A DNA stretch of 64,000 bases from Utricularia gibba. Taxonomy: Eukaryota > Streptophyta > Magnoliopsida > Lamiales > Lentibulariaceae. The translations under genes were made by a program, and so were the position numbers. Location: contig NEEC01000007.1 of assembly GCA_002189035.1 (NCBI GenBank), positions 2,728,001 to 2,792,000 of the forward strand, read 5' to 3'. Positions 1-12,406 of the stretch are shown in pieces. Within the stretch, counting starts at the first letter, position 1, and every line of letters begins with the position of its first letter. A model generated the notes under the pieces. It saw only the letters and a program-made list of their open reading frames with translations. It had not been told where the DNA came from and did not search any database.

Positions 1-249
1 TCTGGAGAGCCCAACCAGCAATGAATTCCAAGAGCTGACATATCTAACAGACAGATCGTCGAAAACTTGGTGGGCGAGATCAATATTACTCGTCCTGGCA
101 TACGAAGCGATTAATAGCGAGCTGGAGTTTCCCTTTGGAAAAATACCATTTTTTATGATCGCAGCGTGGATGCTTGAAATGGCTGCTGCATCAGGGCAAG
201 CCGATAGTAAACACTTCAAATCATTGAGAAACCTTTTTCGCCCAAGCAT
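1..249 (-). CDS. Pentatricopeptide repeat (PPR) protein, 5' end only
   Basis: Reading the minus strand from an ATG at 249-247 gives an 83-codon frame open to the window edge, starting MLGRKRFLNDLKCLLSACPD. It contains helix-turn-helix repeats typical of plant PPR proteins: a SIHAAIIKNG helix, then SSLLIASYARTSNIDLAHQV, FDDLSVRYVSSWNSLLVGLS. The pattern A-x-x-V-F-D then S-W-N-S-L is the hallmark of P-L-S type repeats, in which modules bind single-stranded organellar RNA for editing or processing. The 3' part, including any E or DYW domain, lies outside the window, so subclass and target are unknown. An in-frame TGA a short way upstream of the ATG supports this start. The plus-strand reading of the same bases is also open but resembles nothing I know and is treated as a shadow. 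Confidence 0.7.
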   Translation of the reverse strand, partial: MLGRKRFLNDLKCLLSACPDAAAISSIHAAIIKNGIFPKGNSSSLLIASYARTSNIDLAHQVFDDLSVRYVSSWNSLLVGLSR

Positions 250-1168
250 TTCTAGCGACCCACTCTCGATTCCTGCTCATGGTCTGAACAATAAACATCA
301 TGATTTCGTTTCCTGCTTATTTCGGCAGCCGGCAAAATAACCATGAATACTAGATAGCTCGTGCAATACCTGGTTCAAGCAGCTTACCACGGGGGCAAGC
401 TCTGTAGAAAGCACGGACCAGGTAGGCGCCGAAAGCGCATCCGTAATTGGGTCGTCTGGCAAGGACACACCCAAATCCAGGCTCTCGAAAAGAAGGGGAT
501 TGTGTTTGGGCTCGCCACGGACGTTGCAGCCCACATCAGCAGGCCACGTAGATGACAAAAAGGTCAATTAAGCCCATTCTCATGGCTTGGACACAAGTCC
601 AAGTTTTAGAGTTTGTTTAATAGTTGTATATAGTTTAATTATGTATGTATATATTTAATTGTATATAATATTTAATATTCAATAATAGACGCTTGAGTAT
701 ATAAGTAGTATATAGATATATATATACATATAATATAATATATATATAGATTCTACTTTCTTCATTTATGTATATCACTTTATATATTCAAAAAATATAT
801 ATATAAATAATATAATTATACGATATTAATATACACATATTAATAAATCAAATAATGATATATGTATAAATTTGAATATAAATCTTTTATATCCAACTAT
901 CAAGAATCATTAATGATCATACACACTCATCACCATAATCTCAAAAGTGAAATACTCTAAGTTTGGTTTTCATATGGTTACTCATTGATATACACATTTG
1001 CATATAGTATAGTTTGGTTTCGAATTTTCAATACTCGATTCAATTGCAAATTTTCGCCATTTCTTGCCTCTAAATGGACTCCAAACTCAAAATCTGTAGG
1101 CACATTATGCTGAATCTCCACTGCTACAACAAAAAAGTCAAGCTCAGCAGTAAGAGCAGAGCGCCATC
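250..1168. other. Intergenic, AT-rich in the middle
   Basis: Between the PPR start and the PUR5 stop. From about 600 to 960 it is nearly pure A+T with runs of alternating TA. I see no gene, RNA gene or inverted repeat that I can support. It should contain the PPR promoter and the PUR5 3' untranslated region. Confidence 0.5.
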
Positions 1169-2989
1169 CTAAGCATAGATCACTCCACTGCCCTCCACAA
1201 CCTCTCCAATGCGGTAGCTTTTCCAACGCTCATCTTCAAGTATCCGTCGCCCTGCTTCTTTATCCACCACCAGAACCATTCCAATCCCCATGTTAAAAGT
1301 GCGTCTCATCTCATCAATCCTGACGTTCCCAGCCTATACACATAGCGTTCCAGAGTGAAGATTTTGATGTTGTTTCAAGGAAGAACTGGCCAGGAGTCTG
1401 CGTGTAGCAGTATAAACAAGCCATCTCACCTCCTGAATCCAGTTGAAGATGGGAAGAACGGGCCAGGAGTCTGTGTATATCAGAGCACCGAGGCCATCTG
1501 GGAATACGCGGGGTATATTATCAGTGAAGCCTCCACCGGTGATGTGAGCTATCCCCTTTACGCCGCCGCCGTTTACGATATCCAGAACCTGTGATCCCGA
1601 AGAAAATAGCTACGGCTCTGACTCAGGAAATGAAGCTGGTGGATGAAGGCTTACTTGGTTGACGTATATGATAGTTGGTGCCATTAGAGCTTCAGTCAAA
1701 GTAAGGGATGATCCTGGTAGAGACTGGTTTAGACTATGGCCGCTTTTCTCTATGACCCTGAGAATGAAAGAATCATCATAAGAAAAGCAAGGATTTACTG
1801 GTTCAAAAACAGTGCATTATCTGCTGGATGAAACCTTCTAACTAAAGAGAATCCATTGGAATGAACCCCACTTGATGGGAGTCCAATAATGGCATCTCCA
1901 ACTTCAATGTTTTTTCCATCAATTACACAGTCCTTCTTCACAATGCCAACTGCAAAGCCACTGAGATCATACTCTCCCTCTGCGTAAAAACCAGGCATCT
2001 CGGCTGTCTGAAATGCGTGGTCAAAACACCAGTCACGCGAAGATTAAATTAGCATAAAAAATCAAGACTTGGAGAGGGGAGCCCTTTGGATTACCTCTCC
2101 CCCAAGAAGAGCACAGTTTGCCTGCTTGCAGCCATCAACTATGCCACTAATAACCTGCAATAAGCTAAACACATTGAATGAGATATTATGCAAGAAGAAA
2201 TGGAAGAATTTGCTGATAAGTACAAGTGTTGAACCTTCTCGGCAAGATCAACATCGAGATGGCTGGTAGCAAAGTAATCCAGGAAAAACAAAGGCTTTGC
2301 GCCAGAGGTGACTATGTCGTTAACACTCATTGCAACCTAACAACAAGATTAATGTTAGTGCTGGAGAAAATTAGGTAAACAGATCCCTGTTTTCTTACCA
2401 AATCTACTCCAATACTCTCATGAATCCCCGTCTCAAAAGCTAGTTTGAGTTTTGTCCCAACACCGTCTGTTCAGCCACAAGATATGAATCCCCTGCAAAG
2501 ACAAGAAGAAGGATGGTAAATGAAAAACAGACATGTCATACCACAGCAGGTTATGGATAAATAACATCACAAAAATACAAAAGTATGGGATGCATGCATA
2601 AGGTAAGCATCAGTTTGCCACAGATAAAAGCTTGATACGAAAATTAGACAAGAGAAGAATACCCAGAGGGAAGAGCCCTCCAAAACCTCCGATTCCAGGA
2701 GTCATCTTAGCAATCCGTCTAACCAATTCTGAACCAGCATCAATGTCAACACCAGCGTCTTTGTAAGTCAAAACATCAGGGCCATGGTTGTCAGTTGCTC
2801 GGCTTTTGGCACTACTGCTGGACATTGAGATAATCCTACTGCTTTTCCCCGTTTTCCTTTGTTCAATCTTTTCGAAACAAATGACAGAACTCCTCTACTG
2901 ACATCATGATGCGTCTTGGAGAAATCTCCACTCGACGTATGTGCAGTAAAGTGTGTTTGCTTTAAACCCAATTTGCAACAAGTGTCCAT
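1169..2989 (-). CDS. PUR5: Phosphoribosylformylglycinamidine cyclo-ligase (AIR synthase), with frame breaks
   Basis: Purine biosynthesis enzyme that cyclises FGAM to AIR with ATP; plastid-targeted in plants. Eight exons on the minus strand: 2663-2989, 2399-2492, 2235-2336, 2095-2154, 1835-2007, 1655-1757, 1430-1588, 1169-1333, all with GT-AG borders. Family motifs in order: [109 protein letters not shown], and the C-terminus [14 protein letters not shown]. Exon 2 lacks one base near 2471: its 94 bp should be 95 to keep the [11 protein letters not shown] stretch in frame. The transit-peptide-like start [14 protein letters not shown] at 2989 is also out of frame with the body; a second ATG ([11 protein letters not shown], at 2825) is in frame. 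Either this copy is damaged or the assembly has indel errors. Confidence 0.85.
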
Positions 2990-3552
2990 CCAAAGCCTGC
3001 CAGAGAATTGAGTAAATTATCATACGCACACGAATGCCAACGTTTTTTCTTAGTCCGCCTAACATAGCAACACACGTAACATCTCAATACTACTCATTCA
3101 TGAAAATACAGAAACCATAAACCCCAATTAGCAAGATTTATCGCTTCCAGTGGGAAAACAGAATAAAGATTGAATCTTTCAAAACAAAGTGGCAAAGGAA
3201 CGATTCAATATTCTCAAAGAAACAACGCAAAGATTCAGTCTTGTAGATTAACCATAACAAAAGAGTGACAATCACCAGTTCACAAAAAAAAAAAAAAAAA
3301 AGAATTTTGAAGAAACGCGACCTGAATCATATCCGAGTAATTTGTAACGGTGAAAATTCGTAAAAATTCATTAAGCCCGCTCATGATGATCGAAAAGTTT
3401 TCAAATTTTCCATACAGTAGCCGATATCAGACACTAGAAGCAAACACTTAAACGGAAAGGAAGTTGAATCCAATCAGCAACTCGAGTTCCCCGCCCTTCC
3501 CCACCAAAACAAACGAACTTCAATAAGAAATGAAGGTTTGATTAATGTTCAC
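2990..3552 (-). other. Probable 5' untranslated intron of PUR5
   Basis: On the minus strand an acceptor (TCTCTGGCAG) lies just before the first ATG, and a donor-like site (AATCAG then GTGAAC) near 3553 suggests a leader intron of about 550 bp. It contains an A-run of about 18 bp near 3283-3300. Inference from splice-like sequence only. Confidence 0.35.
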
Positions 3553-6500
3553 CTGATTCGAGTAGCAAGTTGGGAAGAAGGTGAAGAACCAGCGTGCTTT
3601 ACCGCATGAAGGTGAAGTGGGATGTGGACTATAGCCCATCCCAAGAAGACGAAGGCAGAGTTAAGGCCAGATCCAAAGATGGCCAGCGAGACCCATGAAG
3701 AATCAAGCCCAAAACACTGTGAGAGAAGAAGATGCAAATCAATCCGAAAAACCTGCAAAACAGTCACTACACGCCTACAATCAATATATAGCGCATAATA
3801 GAGGGCGAACACGTGGCCATTGATGAATGGAGGTGCGACATACGGACATATTACATTTATCTTTGCAACCCTGTCCACCAAAATTTAATAGTGCGGTTCT
3901 GAACTTGGAAAAAATCTAGAGAGTTTCAAGTCACTCTTCAATAGGTGTTTGGGTCATCTTCCTTCTTGCGAGTACATTCACCTATCATTTTCAAAAATAC
4001 ATTACAATGGTACTTGGATTATGATTCCATTCGAAATAAAAAAACAATTAGAAAAATAATAAATAATATAATTTGCAACATTAAGTTTCTTAATTGGTAC
4101 AAAATATCTCTTCATACTCAATATACTATCCAAGCAATATCTAAGATATAATATCTTAAAGAAACCATTCTTTTCCATTGATTCCAAATTAGATGCCTCA
4201 TCCACTCTGGTCCTAGAGAATGGAGAAAGATTGAAGCCCAATCTTGGAGTTTATAATATAGTTCAGCAACTAAATGCTTTCAATCTTCTGGTTGGGTAAA
4301 TGTTGCAAATTCCCTTGAAGAATCTGACTTGAGGTACGATTTGCATATACTTCTCCACCAATAAAAACAATGTTCTGATCAAGGATCTTGTTTTGTTCCT
4401 CAACCGATCCTCAAAGGGAATCATGAACAACATGTTCTTCACCACAAATGTTGCTCAATCTCATGCTCCGGTAGAGAAGGCATCGCTTTCTATCACTCTT
4501 GTCGGAACACACAACAAATAACAAGATGAAGAACTAGTGGATTAGGTTTTGAAGGAGTTAGAGAACTAGTTTGGGAATGAAACTCTAGGTTCATGGGCAT
4601 ACCTCTGACTATATCAGATATGTTTTGCTCAACCAAACCAGAGTTCGTCAACAAACCTACTGAAGAATCGAAAGGTGAAAGATGGGTTGTAGGTTTGTGG
4701 GGATTATGTTATGAGTGCAACATTTGATGGGGTATTGTCATCTAGAAGAATGGTTGCTCGAGCTCTATTGAAAAATAACGCAATTGTTGGAGAAAGAGTT
4801 TGAATTAGTATGATATTTTATTACTTTTGGAATACTATTACTTGTGGTTTGATTCTCAATTTGGGTTCACATCTATGCATTTATAGGTATTCACTTACCT
4901 ATTTTGATTGCTATGTCAATACTTCCTTGTAAGGATCGACCTAGCAGTCGTCCTTCTTTGCCACCATTTTCCATCGATCCTCAAACTCCTTCATCTCACA
5001 TAATGACTTGATTCATACCTAAATTATGAAGTGTGAGTTAGGACAACGATTTTTATGCATTGAATGTGGATTTGAGAAAAGCTCATTTTGATTCTATGAT
5101 CAGCCTTGTTCAAAGTCAAACTTTTTTGAAAGGTGGAATGTAACTATGGTCATTTCCACCTGAGTTTCTTCAATGGTGAAGAGACGAAATAAGAGTATAG
5201 TATATATATATTTATATACCAGTTTCTTATCAGCAATGGTTCCAATATTGGGGAGCCCTGCATGGGCTAATAGAAAAAGATACTGGTATTATCAGGATGA
5301 AGAAATTGTTTTGCAAACCAACTACAAAGTTTTTTATCCAATAATATACAGAAGTGAGGCCATTGTATGCTATGAAGAAGGAGAATCAGGTATATAAGGA
5401 ATTTAACCATTTTGTTTCTTTTCTATAGAAATATGGATGACTTTATCATTCCATTGTTGATCCTTCAATTCATCCACTCGACCATCATAGTGAAAAATCA
5501 CCATATAGATGCACTGCAAGAAATCAAGGTATAAGATGATTCTATATGAATAAACTGAGACATCAACTAAGAGATGCACAATATAACTTTTTAATAGTTT
5601 TCCTTATCAAAGATTTTTTCTTAATCCCAGTAGACACAGTTATCATTCATTGATGGAAATGGAGCAAAGTAGCTATCATGGGAGAGGTTAGAAGACCATA
5701 AGATTACTCATGCTTCCATCATGGTCACAAGTAATCCCATCTTAAAATTCAAGACAATTGATTTTTTTTTTCTTTTCTCCAAAGAACCAAGATAATGATG
5801 AACACTTTATAATACCTCCCTGAAGAATACTTGAGATTGGACACTCATCATTCTAGAAGTGTTCAATTGAGACTTTAGAGGAGGAGAAGTTAATCCATTT
5901 AGGGTAGACAAAATATATTACCTACATGAAATTTGAGGATAGTTGATATTCTACTTAGCATAACAAAATATTTAATATCAATTGAATGTTCCAATAGACA
6001 CTCTCATCCCACTCTATAACAATGGAATATAGAGATGACATCGGATTTTGACTAAGTGACTCTAATTATACTCGGTTTGAGCTTCATATAACAATCTCCA
6101 ATCACACGCTATCGCATGATCAACTTGGAGGTCAATTTTGGTTAACTCGTTATCTCTATTGTAAAAAAAAAAATGATTCTCCATATAAATTAACTTTATC
6201 CCTATTCTTTGATTAAACATATAAATTAAATTGTTATACCCAAAAATAAAATAGCACATGAATCATTCCAATCAACGTCAAAGGGAACGATGAACCCATT
6301 TTCCACAAGATTCCCACAAATTTGGTGAAACCCGATCTCAACATCCCTCATGAGAAAAAAAGAAAAAAGAAAACGTACACCAATATTCTAAAATCAATAT
6401 TCAATTAAAAGGTTATTTTTGATTTAATCAAAATACATGAATTATATTTTTTAAAAATACTTTAAAATATAATTATTGAATAGGATTCAACCTATTTCAT

Positions 6501-7633
6501 AAAGTATTTAATTCAATAAATAATTAAATGGGAATAAGATTTCAAATCATAACACATTGTTCCTGCTGACGTGGACCTCAGCCAGGCCACGCAAATGGGT
6601 GGTCATGCATGTTAGAATCAGGACAGAGTGTGATGCGAGTGGGGGCCCACAGCCAGCTACAAAATGCAGCGGATCCTACTTTCTTTCTTAATAAATTTAA
6701 TAATTATAAATATTGATAAATATCACTATCCACGTCCACTTCAGTTAGGGAATGAATATACCATTCAACAACATCACCACAAGGGTCGCTGGCCGCATCA
6801 TCGACCCCTCAAAATTTATTCAATATTTAATGCATTTTAATAAATGTCACAACAAATGGGACAAAATGTTGTTTGGAAATGTTAAAATGTTGAATTCAAC
6901 TGGGGAATGAATTCAATTCAAATTAATTATTAAATTATTAAATTATTAAATAAATTCAAAAGTAATATAGATAATGTTTGAAAAAATCCATTCAAAATTG
7001 AAAATTTTAATAGAATGAGAATTGATATAGATTTGAAATTACTTTTTTAAAAATAATTATTATAGAATTAATTAATGTTTGGAATGGAAAAAAAAATAAA
7101 AAGTGATATTTATAAGCAAATTACATATTTACCCATATTTATTAATAATCATATTTTATAAATTGATTTAAATAAAAAATATTATATAATATCAATGTTT
7201 ATCAAATTTTTAACTAATATATCGAAGTAGTATTTATTTTAAAATGATATTAATTGTAATTTTGTATTAATAAATGAGTATAATAATAATTAATTTGTTA
7301 AAATCAATTTTTTTTAAAAAAAAAGCTATAGATCCATCTTAGAATTGATTTGATTCTCTAAAATCAATTCTCATCAAATAGAATCAAGTACATATTCAAA
7401 AAGTAAAATCAATTCTTTGAGAATAGAATTGAAGTTATAACAATTAAATTGGTTTTCAAAGATTGGGATATTTTCGACTGATCGGGTAGGTAGAATTGAT
7501 TGGGGTTTTTTTATTGGTAGTTGTGTGTGCAGGAAAGAAAAAAAAAAAGAAAAGAATTGACTACTCTCGGTGTGATTTATTTCGTAACCGGCCCCCAGTT
7601 AGTTGCCAAATTGCAAAACGGGCCATAAAGTTC
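3553..7633. other. Gene-poor, AT-rich intergenic region
   Basis: Holds the likely PUR5 promoter at its left end and the FAO promoter at its right end. Scattered open frames of 60-110 codons (for example 3549-3881 minus and 5173-5397 plus) have no recognisable domain and read like chance frames. The stretch 4100-5160 is less AT-rich and could be an old transposon remnant, but I see no coding or terminal signature. Between about 7330 and 7430 there are short inverted repeats of the motif AGAATTGATTT, so a decayed foldback or MITE-like piece is possible. No RNA gene seen. Confidence 0.4.
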
Positions 7634-7640
7634 TATAAAT
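7634..7640 (+). promoter_or_regulatory. TATA box of the FAO gene
   Basis: TATAAAT lies about 46 bp before the FAO start codon, in a less AT-rich stretch than the region upstream. The spacing is consistent with a short 5' leader. Confidence 0.5.
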
Positions 7641-7685
7641 CACGGCACGTTCACTCCTCCTCTGCCTCACCACATCCCCTCAAAA

Positions 7686-10600
7686 ATGGCAACAAACACG
7701 GATCTAAAGAAGGCGTCACGGAGTTCTCGCTGCCTCCACGAGACAATCGCCGCTGTGTGCGACACGTTCTTCCCCTCCATACATCTCTCCGCCGACGCTG
7801 GTGACCCCTCCGTCGTCCAATTTTACGGCACCAGCGCCTCCGCCGCGGGAGTTCCGGAACGCGTGAGTAGTCTCGGACCGAATCCTATGCCCTAATTACG
7901 ACTCATCTACAACTTTGTAACAGCGATATGGTCTCGGATCAGGTCACGGAGTACTTCCAGGGGAAGGTCCGGCATCCGAAGATCGCGCTTGCGAGGCCTG
8001 CGCTTTTGCTGCTGTCGACTTCCGTCGGATCGTTGATCCTCTGCGGGAGAAGATGCCTGTCTCTGACTTTTCCCTACTTCCGGAGATTCTCTCAGCTTTC
8101 GCATGAACAGCGCGAAGACATACTTCTCTCGTGGTCGACGCACTGGTTTTTTCTCCTGAGGATTCTGTACACTTCCCTCAAGCTATTCACACATCTCCTC
8201 TACTTCACCAAGGTAACCAAAAAACTAACTCATTTTCGTGGTTTTTTACTGCAGTTTGAAGGAATTAATTTTTTCTAAAATATTTTTTTACAAATAAAAA
8301 TCTAAATATAGTATTTGGTAAGGATATTTTATTTAAATAGAATGTTTTATATAGGCATTTTAAAATTCATTTTAAAATTTATAAATGAGAAAAATTATAA
8401 TTAAAATATTATTACATATTAAATCCATCTATCCAAAATATATAAATTTAAAAATGATCTTTTAAACTAGGTATATCCCAAGCCAATAGTGTGACGGGAA
8501 TGTTGGTCTTGGAATCTTGTACGGTCTCATAATGAGTACCTCTTTTTTATTTTTTTACCCAAGGTGATACTAGGGGCATTGCTATGTTTGGTAGCTACTC
8601 TCTCAAACTTCGAAATCACAAGGGTTTTTAGGTCCATAGATCTCGCCGGTGCTCTGAATTTACTCCCGGGGAGGGTGGGGCATATCATGAGGAGTACTGG
8701 TTGGCGCTGCCAGGAGTTAATGCATGAAAACAACGTTGGTATCATAACGTGGATGAATTATAAATCTGGTATGTGTCATATATGAAATTGGTAATATATA
8801 ATATAAATTTTTTAACTTAGTGTATATGAGAGATTGTACATATGATCATTTTTCTAAATGTCCTGTTATAATCTACCATTTTGTGAGAAATTGAAGGGTG
8901 TGTTAGAAATCTAATCATACTCTTTATAATATGCGATGAAAATGATAATACTTAATTACAAATTTGTATTTGTGTGTGATAGAATGTGACAATTCGCACT
9001 TTTGTTAATGACCCAAATTCAAGACTTATGTAATATAGTTGGGCAAACAGACCACACATAAACTAATTTCCAATTAGATAAATGGACAAAAAGGTTTTTT
9101 TTAATATACATTAAGATGGGAAATTAATTTTTAATCGAAAATTTACCTCTCATGGGTAGAGGGAAGTGTACAGTGGTAAATATTTATGAACATGGGCAGG
9201 CTATTAATTTTTTCTTTTTTGAATCATCAGGTGGACGACAGAAACGACAACGTATCCTGGAGAGCCATAGGCTACAGGGTTCCGGACAGCACAGGCGCTG
9301 AAGCCCACCAGGAAAAAGGGAACCCTGAAGAAGGGCAGGGACCTCTCTGTAAAGGGATCATCGACACGCGGCAGCCTAGAGAAAGAGTGAAGCGTGGTTT
9401 AGAGAATGCGGGGTTTACGGTTGTTTCTAGTAGTCCGTTAACCGTCAAATGCGACGCAGTGGTTATCGGTTCGGGTTCCGGGGGCGGGGTGGTGGCCGGA
9501 GTTCTGGCAAAAGCGGGCCACAAAGTGGTGGTGCTTGAGAAGGGAAGCTACTTAGCGAGAGGCGATCTCACACTTCTTGAAGGGAAGGCATTGGAAGAAA
9601 TGTACCTGGAAAATGGACTCCTTGCGACCAACGACATGGAAGTGCTGATGCTTGCTGGTTCGACGGTCGGGGGAGGGTCCGCGATCAACTGGTCTGCCTG
9701 CATCAAAACTCCGACCCATGTTAGGAAGGAATGGAGCGACAGGTAGTTTCTTATACGTGGAAAGAAACACACACAATGCACGTTGCAGATCATACATCCT
9801 GTAACTGAGACTAACCTTTCACCAACTCTGTTCAAAAAAGGTACTTTCTGAACTTCTTCGACACTAAGGTGTATGATCATGCACTGGATGTGGTGTGTGA
9901 GAGAATGGGGGTTCAGGAGGTGGTGCATGATGAGGGGCTCCTGAACATGGTGCTAAGGAAAGGGTGTGAAAACTTGGGGTACCCTGTTGAGAACATCCCC
10001 CGGAATGCACCTTCCGATCACTACTGTGGGTGGTGTAGTTTCGGATGCAGAGATGGAAGAAAGAAGGCTACTTCAGAGACATGGCTAGTAGATTCTGTTG
10101 AATCAGGGAATGGTGTGATTCTTCCTAAATGTGAAGCTATCAAAGTGATGATCAGCAAGGTTACCGGGGGAAGGAAAAGGGCCGCCGTCACCGGAGTCGA
10201 ATTTGGATTCCAGAATGAAGATGGTGGTCAAGAAATAGGGGTGGTGGAATGCAGAGTGGTGGTTGCGGCTGCCGGAGCAATCTGCACTCCGCCGCTGTTG
10301 AAGCGGAGTGGATTGAAGAATCCTAGTATAGGAAGAAATCTTCATCTTCATCCGGTGGTGATGGCCTGGGGATATTTCCCGACGACGAGCCCATGGCCGG
10401 AGAGTGACAAAAATAGCTACGAAGGTGGAATCATGACTGCAATGAGTAAAATTGTGGCGAATTTTGAAGATTCAGGGTATGGGGCAATTATACAAACACC
10501 TTCCCTGCATCCCGGAATGTTCGCCGCTTTAACCCCCTGGGTTTCAGGGAAAGATATCAGAGACAAAATGACGAGATTTTCAAGAACAGCCCACGTATTC

Positions 10601-11074
10601 GCACTCGTGAGGGACGTGGGATCAGGGACGGTGATTTCAGAGTACGATATAGCCTACAAATTAGGCGGATTGGATAGAGACAACATACGTAAAGGTATTG
10701 AGCAGGTGCTGAGAATTCTAGCAGCCGCCGGCGCGGAGGAGATAGGGACACAGCACGCCGGCGGACGGGTCCTGAAGGTGAATGAATGTGACGAAGAGGA
10801 GATGGAGAGGTTTGTGAAGGAGGAAAGCAAGAGGCCGTTTAAGAAGCTATCTTCCCCGATTTGCTCGGCGCACCAGATGGGGAGCTGTAGAATGGGAGTG
10901 GATCCACGGTGGTCGGCGGTGGATCCAACCGGGGAAACATGGGAGGCCGAGGGGCTTTACGTGGCGGATTCCAGCGTCTTCCCCACGGCGCTCGGGGTGA
11001 ATCCGATGGTCACCGTCCAGGCCATCGCTTATCGTACTTCCCTCTCTATACTCGATTCCCTCTCACGCCGGTGA
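7686..11074 (+). CDS. FAO: Long-chain-alcohol oxidase (FAO), GMC oxidoreductase
   Basis: Membrane FAD enzyme that oxidises long-chain fatty alcohols to aldehydes, releasing H2O2. Four exons: 7686-7862, 7943-8212, 9231-9742, 9841-11074; they sum to 731 codons (730 residues), normal for plant FAOs. The first intron is only 80 bp; its acceptor was placed at GGATCAG (7942), because the earlier AACAG at 7923 breaks the frame. Residues about 72-95 and 127-149 are hydrophobic, the two N-terminal membrane segments of the family. The FAD dinucleotide motif GSGSGGG is at 229-235, followed by VVVLEKG and the GMC motif GGGSAINWSACIKTP. The C-terminus carries CSAHQMGSCRMG and LYVADSSVFPTALGVNP, the flavin and active-site segment. 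Intron 2 (8213-9230, about 1 kb) has no recognisable insert. All frames are intact. Confidence 0.93.
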
Positions 11075-11249
11075 TAATATCCTCTGTGAAATCAACTCAA
11101 TTCTCCCATGTTCTTATTTTCCAATAATCTAATTCTCTTTAGTCAAATAATAAAAAATTAGTCGTCATAAGCAAATAGTTCGAAAGAAATCAGCACTTTT
11201 TTTTTATAATAATAAATAAAATACCTTCCACTGCAAACATGGCCATCAT

Positions 11250-12099
11250 TCATGAATTCTGTGGTGTATTGCCAACTTCCGGGCCTCCAGGTCTCATGGT
11301 CATGGCTGAGGCAAGGACCAAGCCGAGGGCGAGGAAGCCGAGAACCGCCGAGCCGCCGTAAACACCGCTTTTCACTAAGTAGCATTCACCATCCACCCAT
11401 CCCTCGCCGAGTGGCTGGCTTTGGCTAATAACGGTTGCTGAGCTCAGTAGGAAAACTGTAAGCAGGAAGATCACCCTACGCGGAAAATACAATTAGATGA
11501 AAAATAAAGACATCATGATACACCAAATTGATAGAGCAAGAACAAGAAAATTTAATATTTTAATATTTATTTCAAAATAAAACTAAATCCATTAATTCAT
11601 TGGGACCACTATGATAGCGTCGTTTTAGATGTCTTCCCCCTAGTCTCCCTGTTACGCTAGCGCTCCAACTGAAGCTGTAATTTGCATTTAAACCAGGTTG
11701 GTTAATCATTACCAAGAGATGCCGAGTAACACGTACGGAACCGCGTGCGTCGTATTTTTCCGGCGGCAGCGGCGATCCGAACAAAGCTGAAAGTAAACGA
11801 AGAAATTAGCTGTGATTTGACCGGTAAGTAGACAGATCAACGCCGCGATTCCCAATCCAAAAGCCGAGCTCTGTCCCAAGGAACAGATCTTCCCATCGAA
11901 TCTCAGATCATTTTTCTGCAGAGAGAAAAAAAAAAAAAACGAAGAGCACTCAATCGCTCATCGAATATCAAAACACGACGAATCATCTCGAGAGACAAAG
12001 AAGCACCATGGATTTCCTGAATTCGGCGACGATGCAGAGTGCGGCGGCGGCCGTTCCTGTTAAGAGCACCACGATGATGTACCAAAGTGCGGTTCGCAT
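11250..12099 (-). CDS. DUF1218 family four-helix membrane protein
   Basis: Three minus-strand exons, 12007-12099, 11713-11915 and 11250-11475, join to 174 codons (173 residues). Hydrophobic helices: an N-terminal signal-like segment WYIIVVLLTGTAAAALCIVA, then SSAFGLGIAALICLLTGQI, then VIFLLTVFLLSSATVI, and a last one SGVYGGSAVLGFLALGLVLA. The layout, the paired cysteines (KICSLGQ and DGECYLVKSGVY) and the 170-190 residue size match plant DUF1218 proteins, some of which (MWL and VCC members) affect wall lignin and vein patterning. The exact role of this member is unknown. The start is preceded by a TATA box at a fitting distance. It lies downstream of, and on the same strand as, the Nudix gene but has its own promoter. 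Confidence 0.8.
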
Positions 12100-12191
12100 C
12101 TAAATCTACGTATCTCAAACATCGCAGTTGGACATTGAAATTCCAGGGTTTTGGATTTGGGAGCTGGATGCGGGCATCGGATGCTCTCTCG

Positions 12192-12199
12192 CTTTTATA
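12192..12199 (-). promoter_or_regulatory. TATA box of the DUF1218 gene
   Basis: The minus strand reads TATAAAAG about 95 bp before the start codon, in a stretch otherwise of mixed composition. Confidence 0.5.
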
Positions 12200-12406
12200 C
12201 TTTCTTTTTCTCTCGTCTGGGAAACTGCTCACGGCAACTGGATAAAATCCGCTACGCGGCGGCTGTTTTTTTTTCCAGCTAATTTAAGAATTTACACCCT
12301 AATATTAATTTATAACAAATATTAAAATAATATTTATTCAATTTTTGAATTTTGATTGTGACTTTGAGAGAATAACCCCCAACCAATAAATATGCAGTAG
12401 TTCGTT

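Noticed and set aside
2-340. Plus-strand open frame over the PPR gene
   Set aside because: The minus strand gives clear PPR repeats; the plus frame resembles nothing known.
3549-3881. A 110-codon minus-strand frame upstream of PUR5
   Set aside because: No domain, and it overlaps the expected PUR5 leader and promoter. More likely chance.
7330-7430. Short inverted repeats AGAATTGATTT / AAATCAATTCT as a MITE
   Set aside because: No outer terminal repeats or target-site duplication could be matched; sequence is too AT-rich to exclude chance.
7921-7942. AACAG at 7923 as the FAO exon 2 acceptor
   Set aside because: It breaks the frame; the AG at 7942 keeps it and joins PER to VTEYF, as in related FAOs.
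8564-8785. A 73-codon frame inside FAO intron 2
   Set aside because: No recognisable protein; flanked by intron sequence, and its mirror frame on the other strand is equally open.
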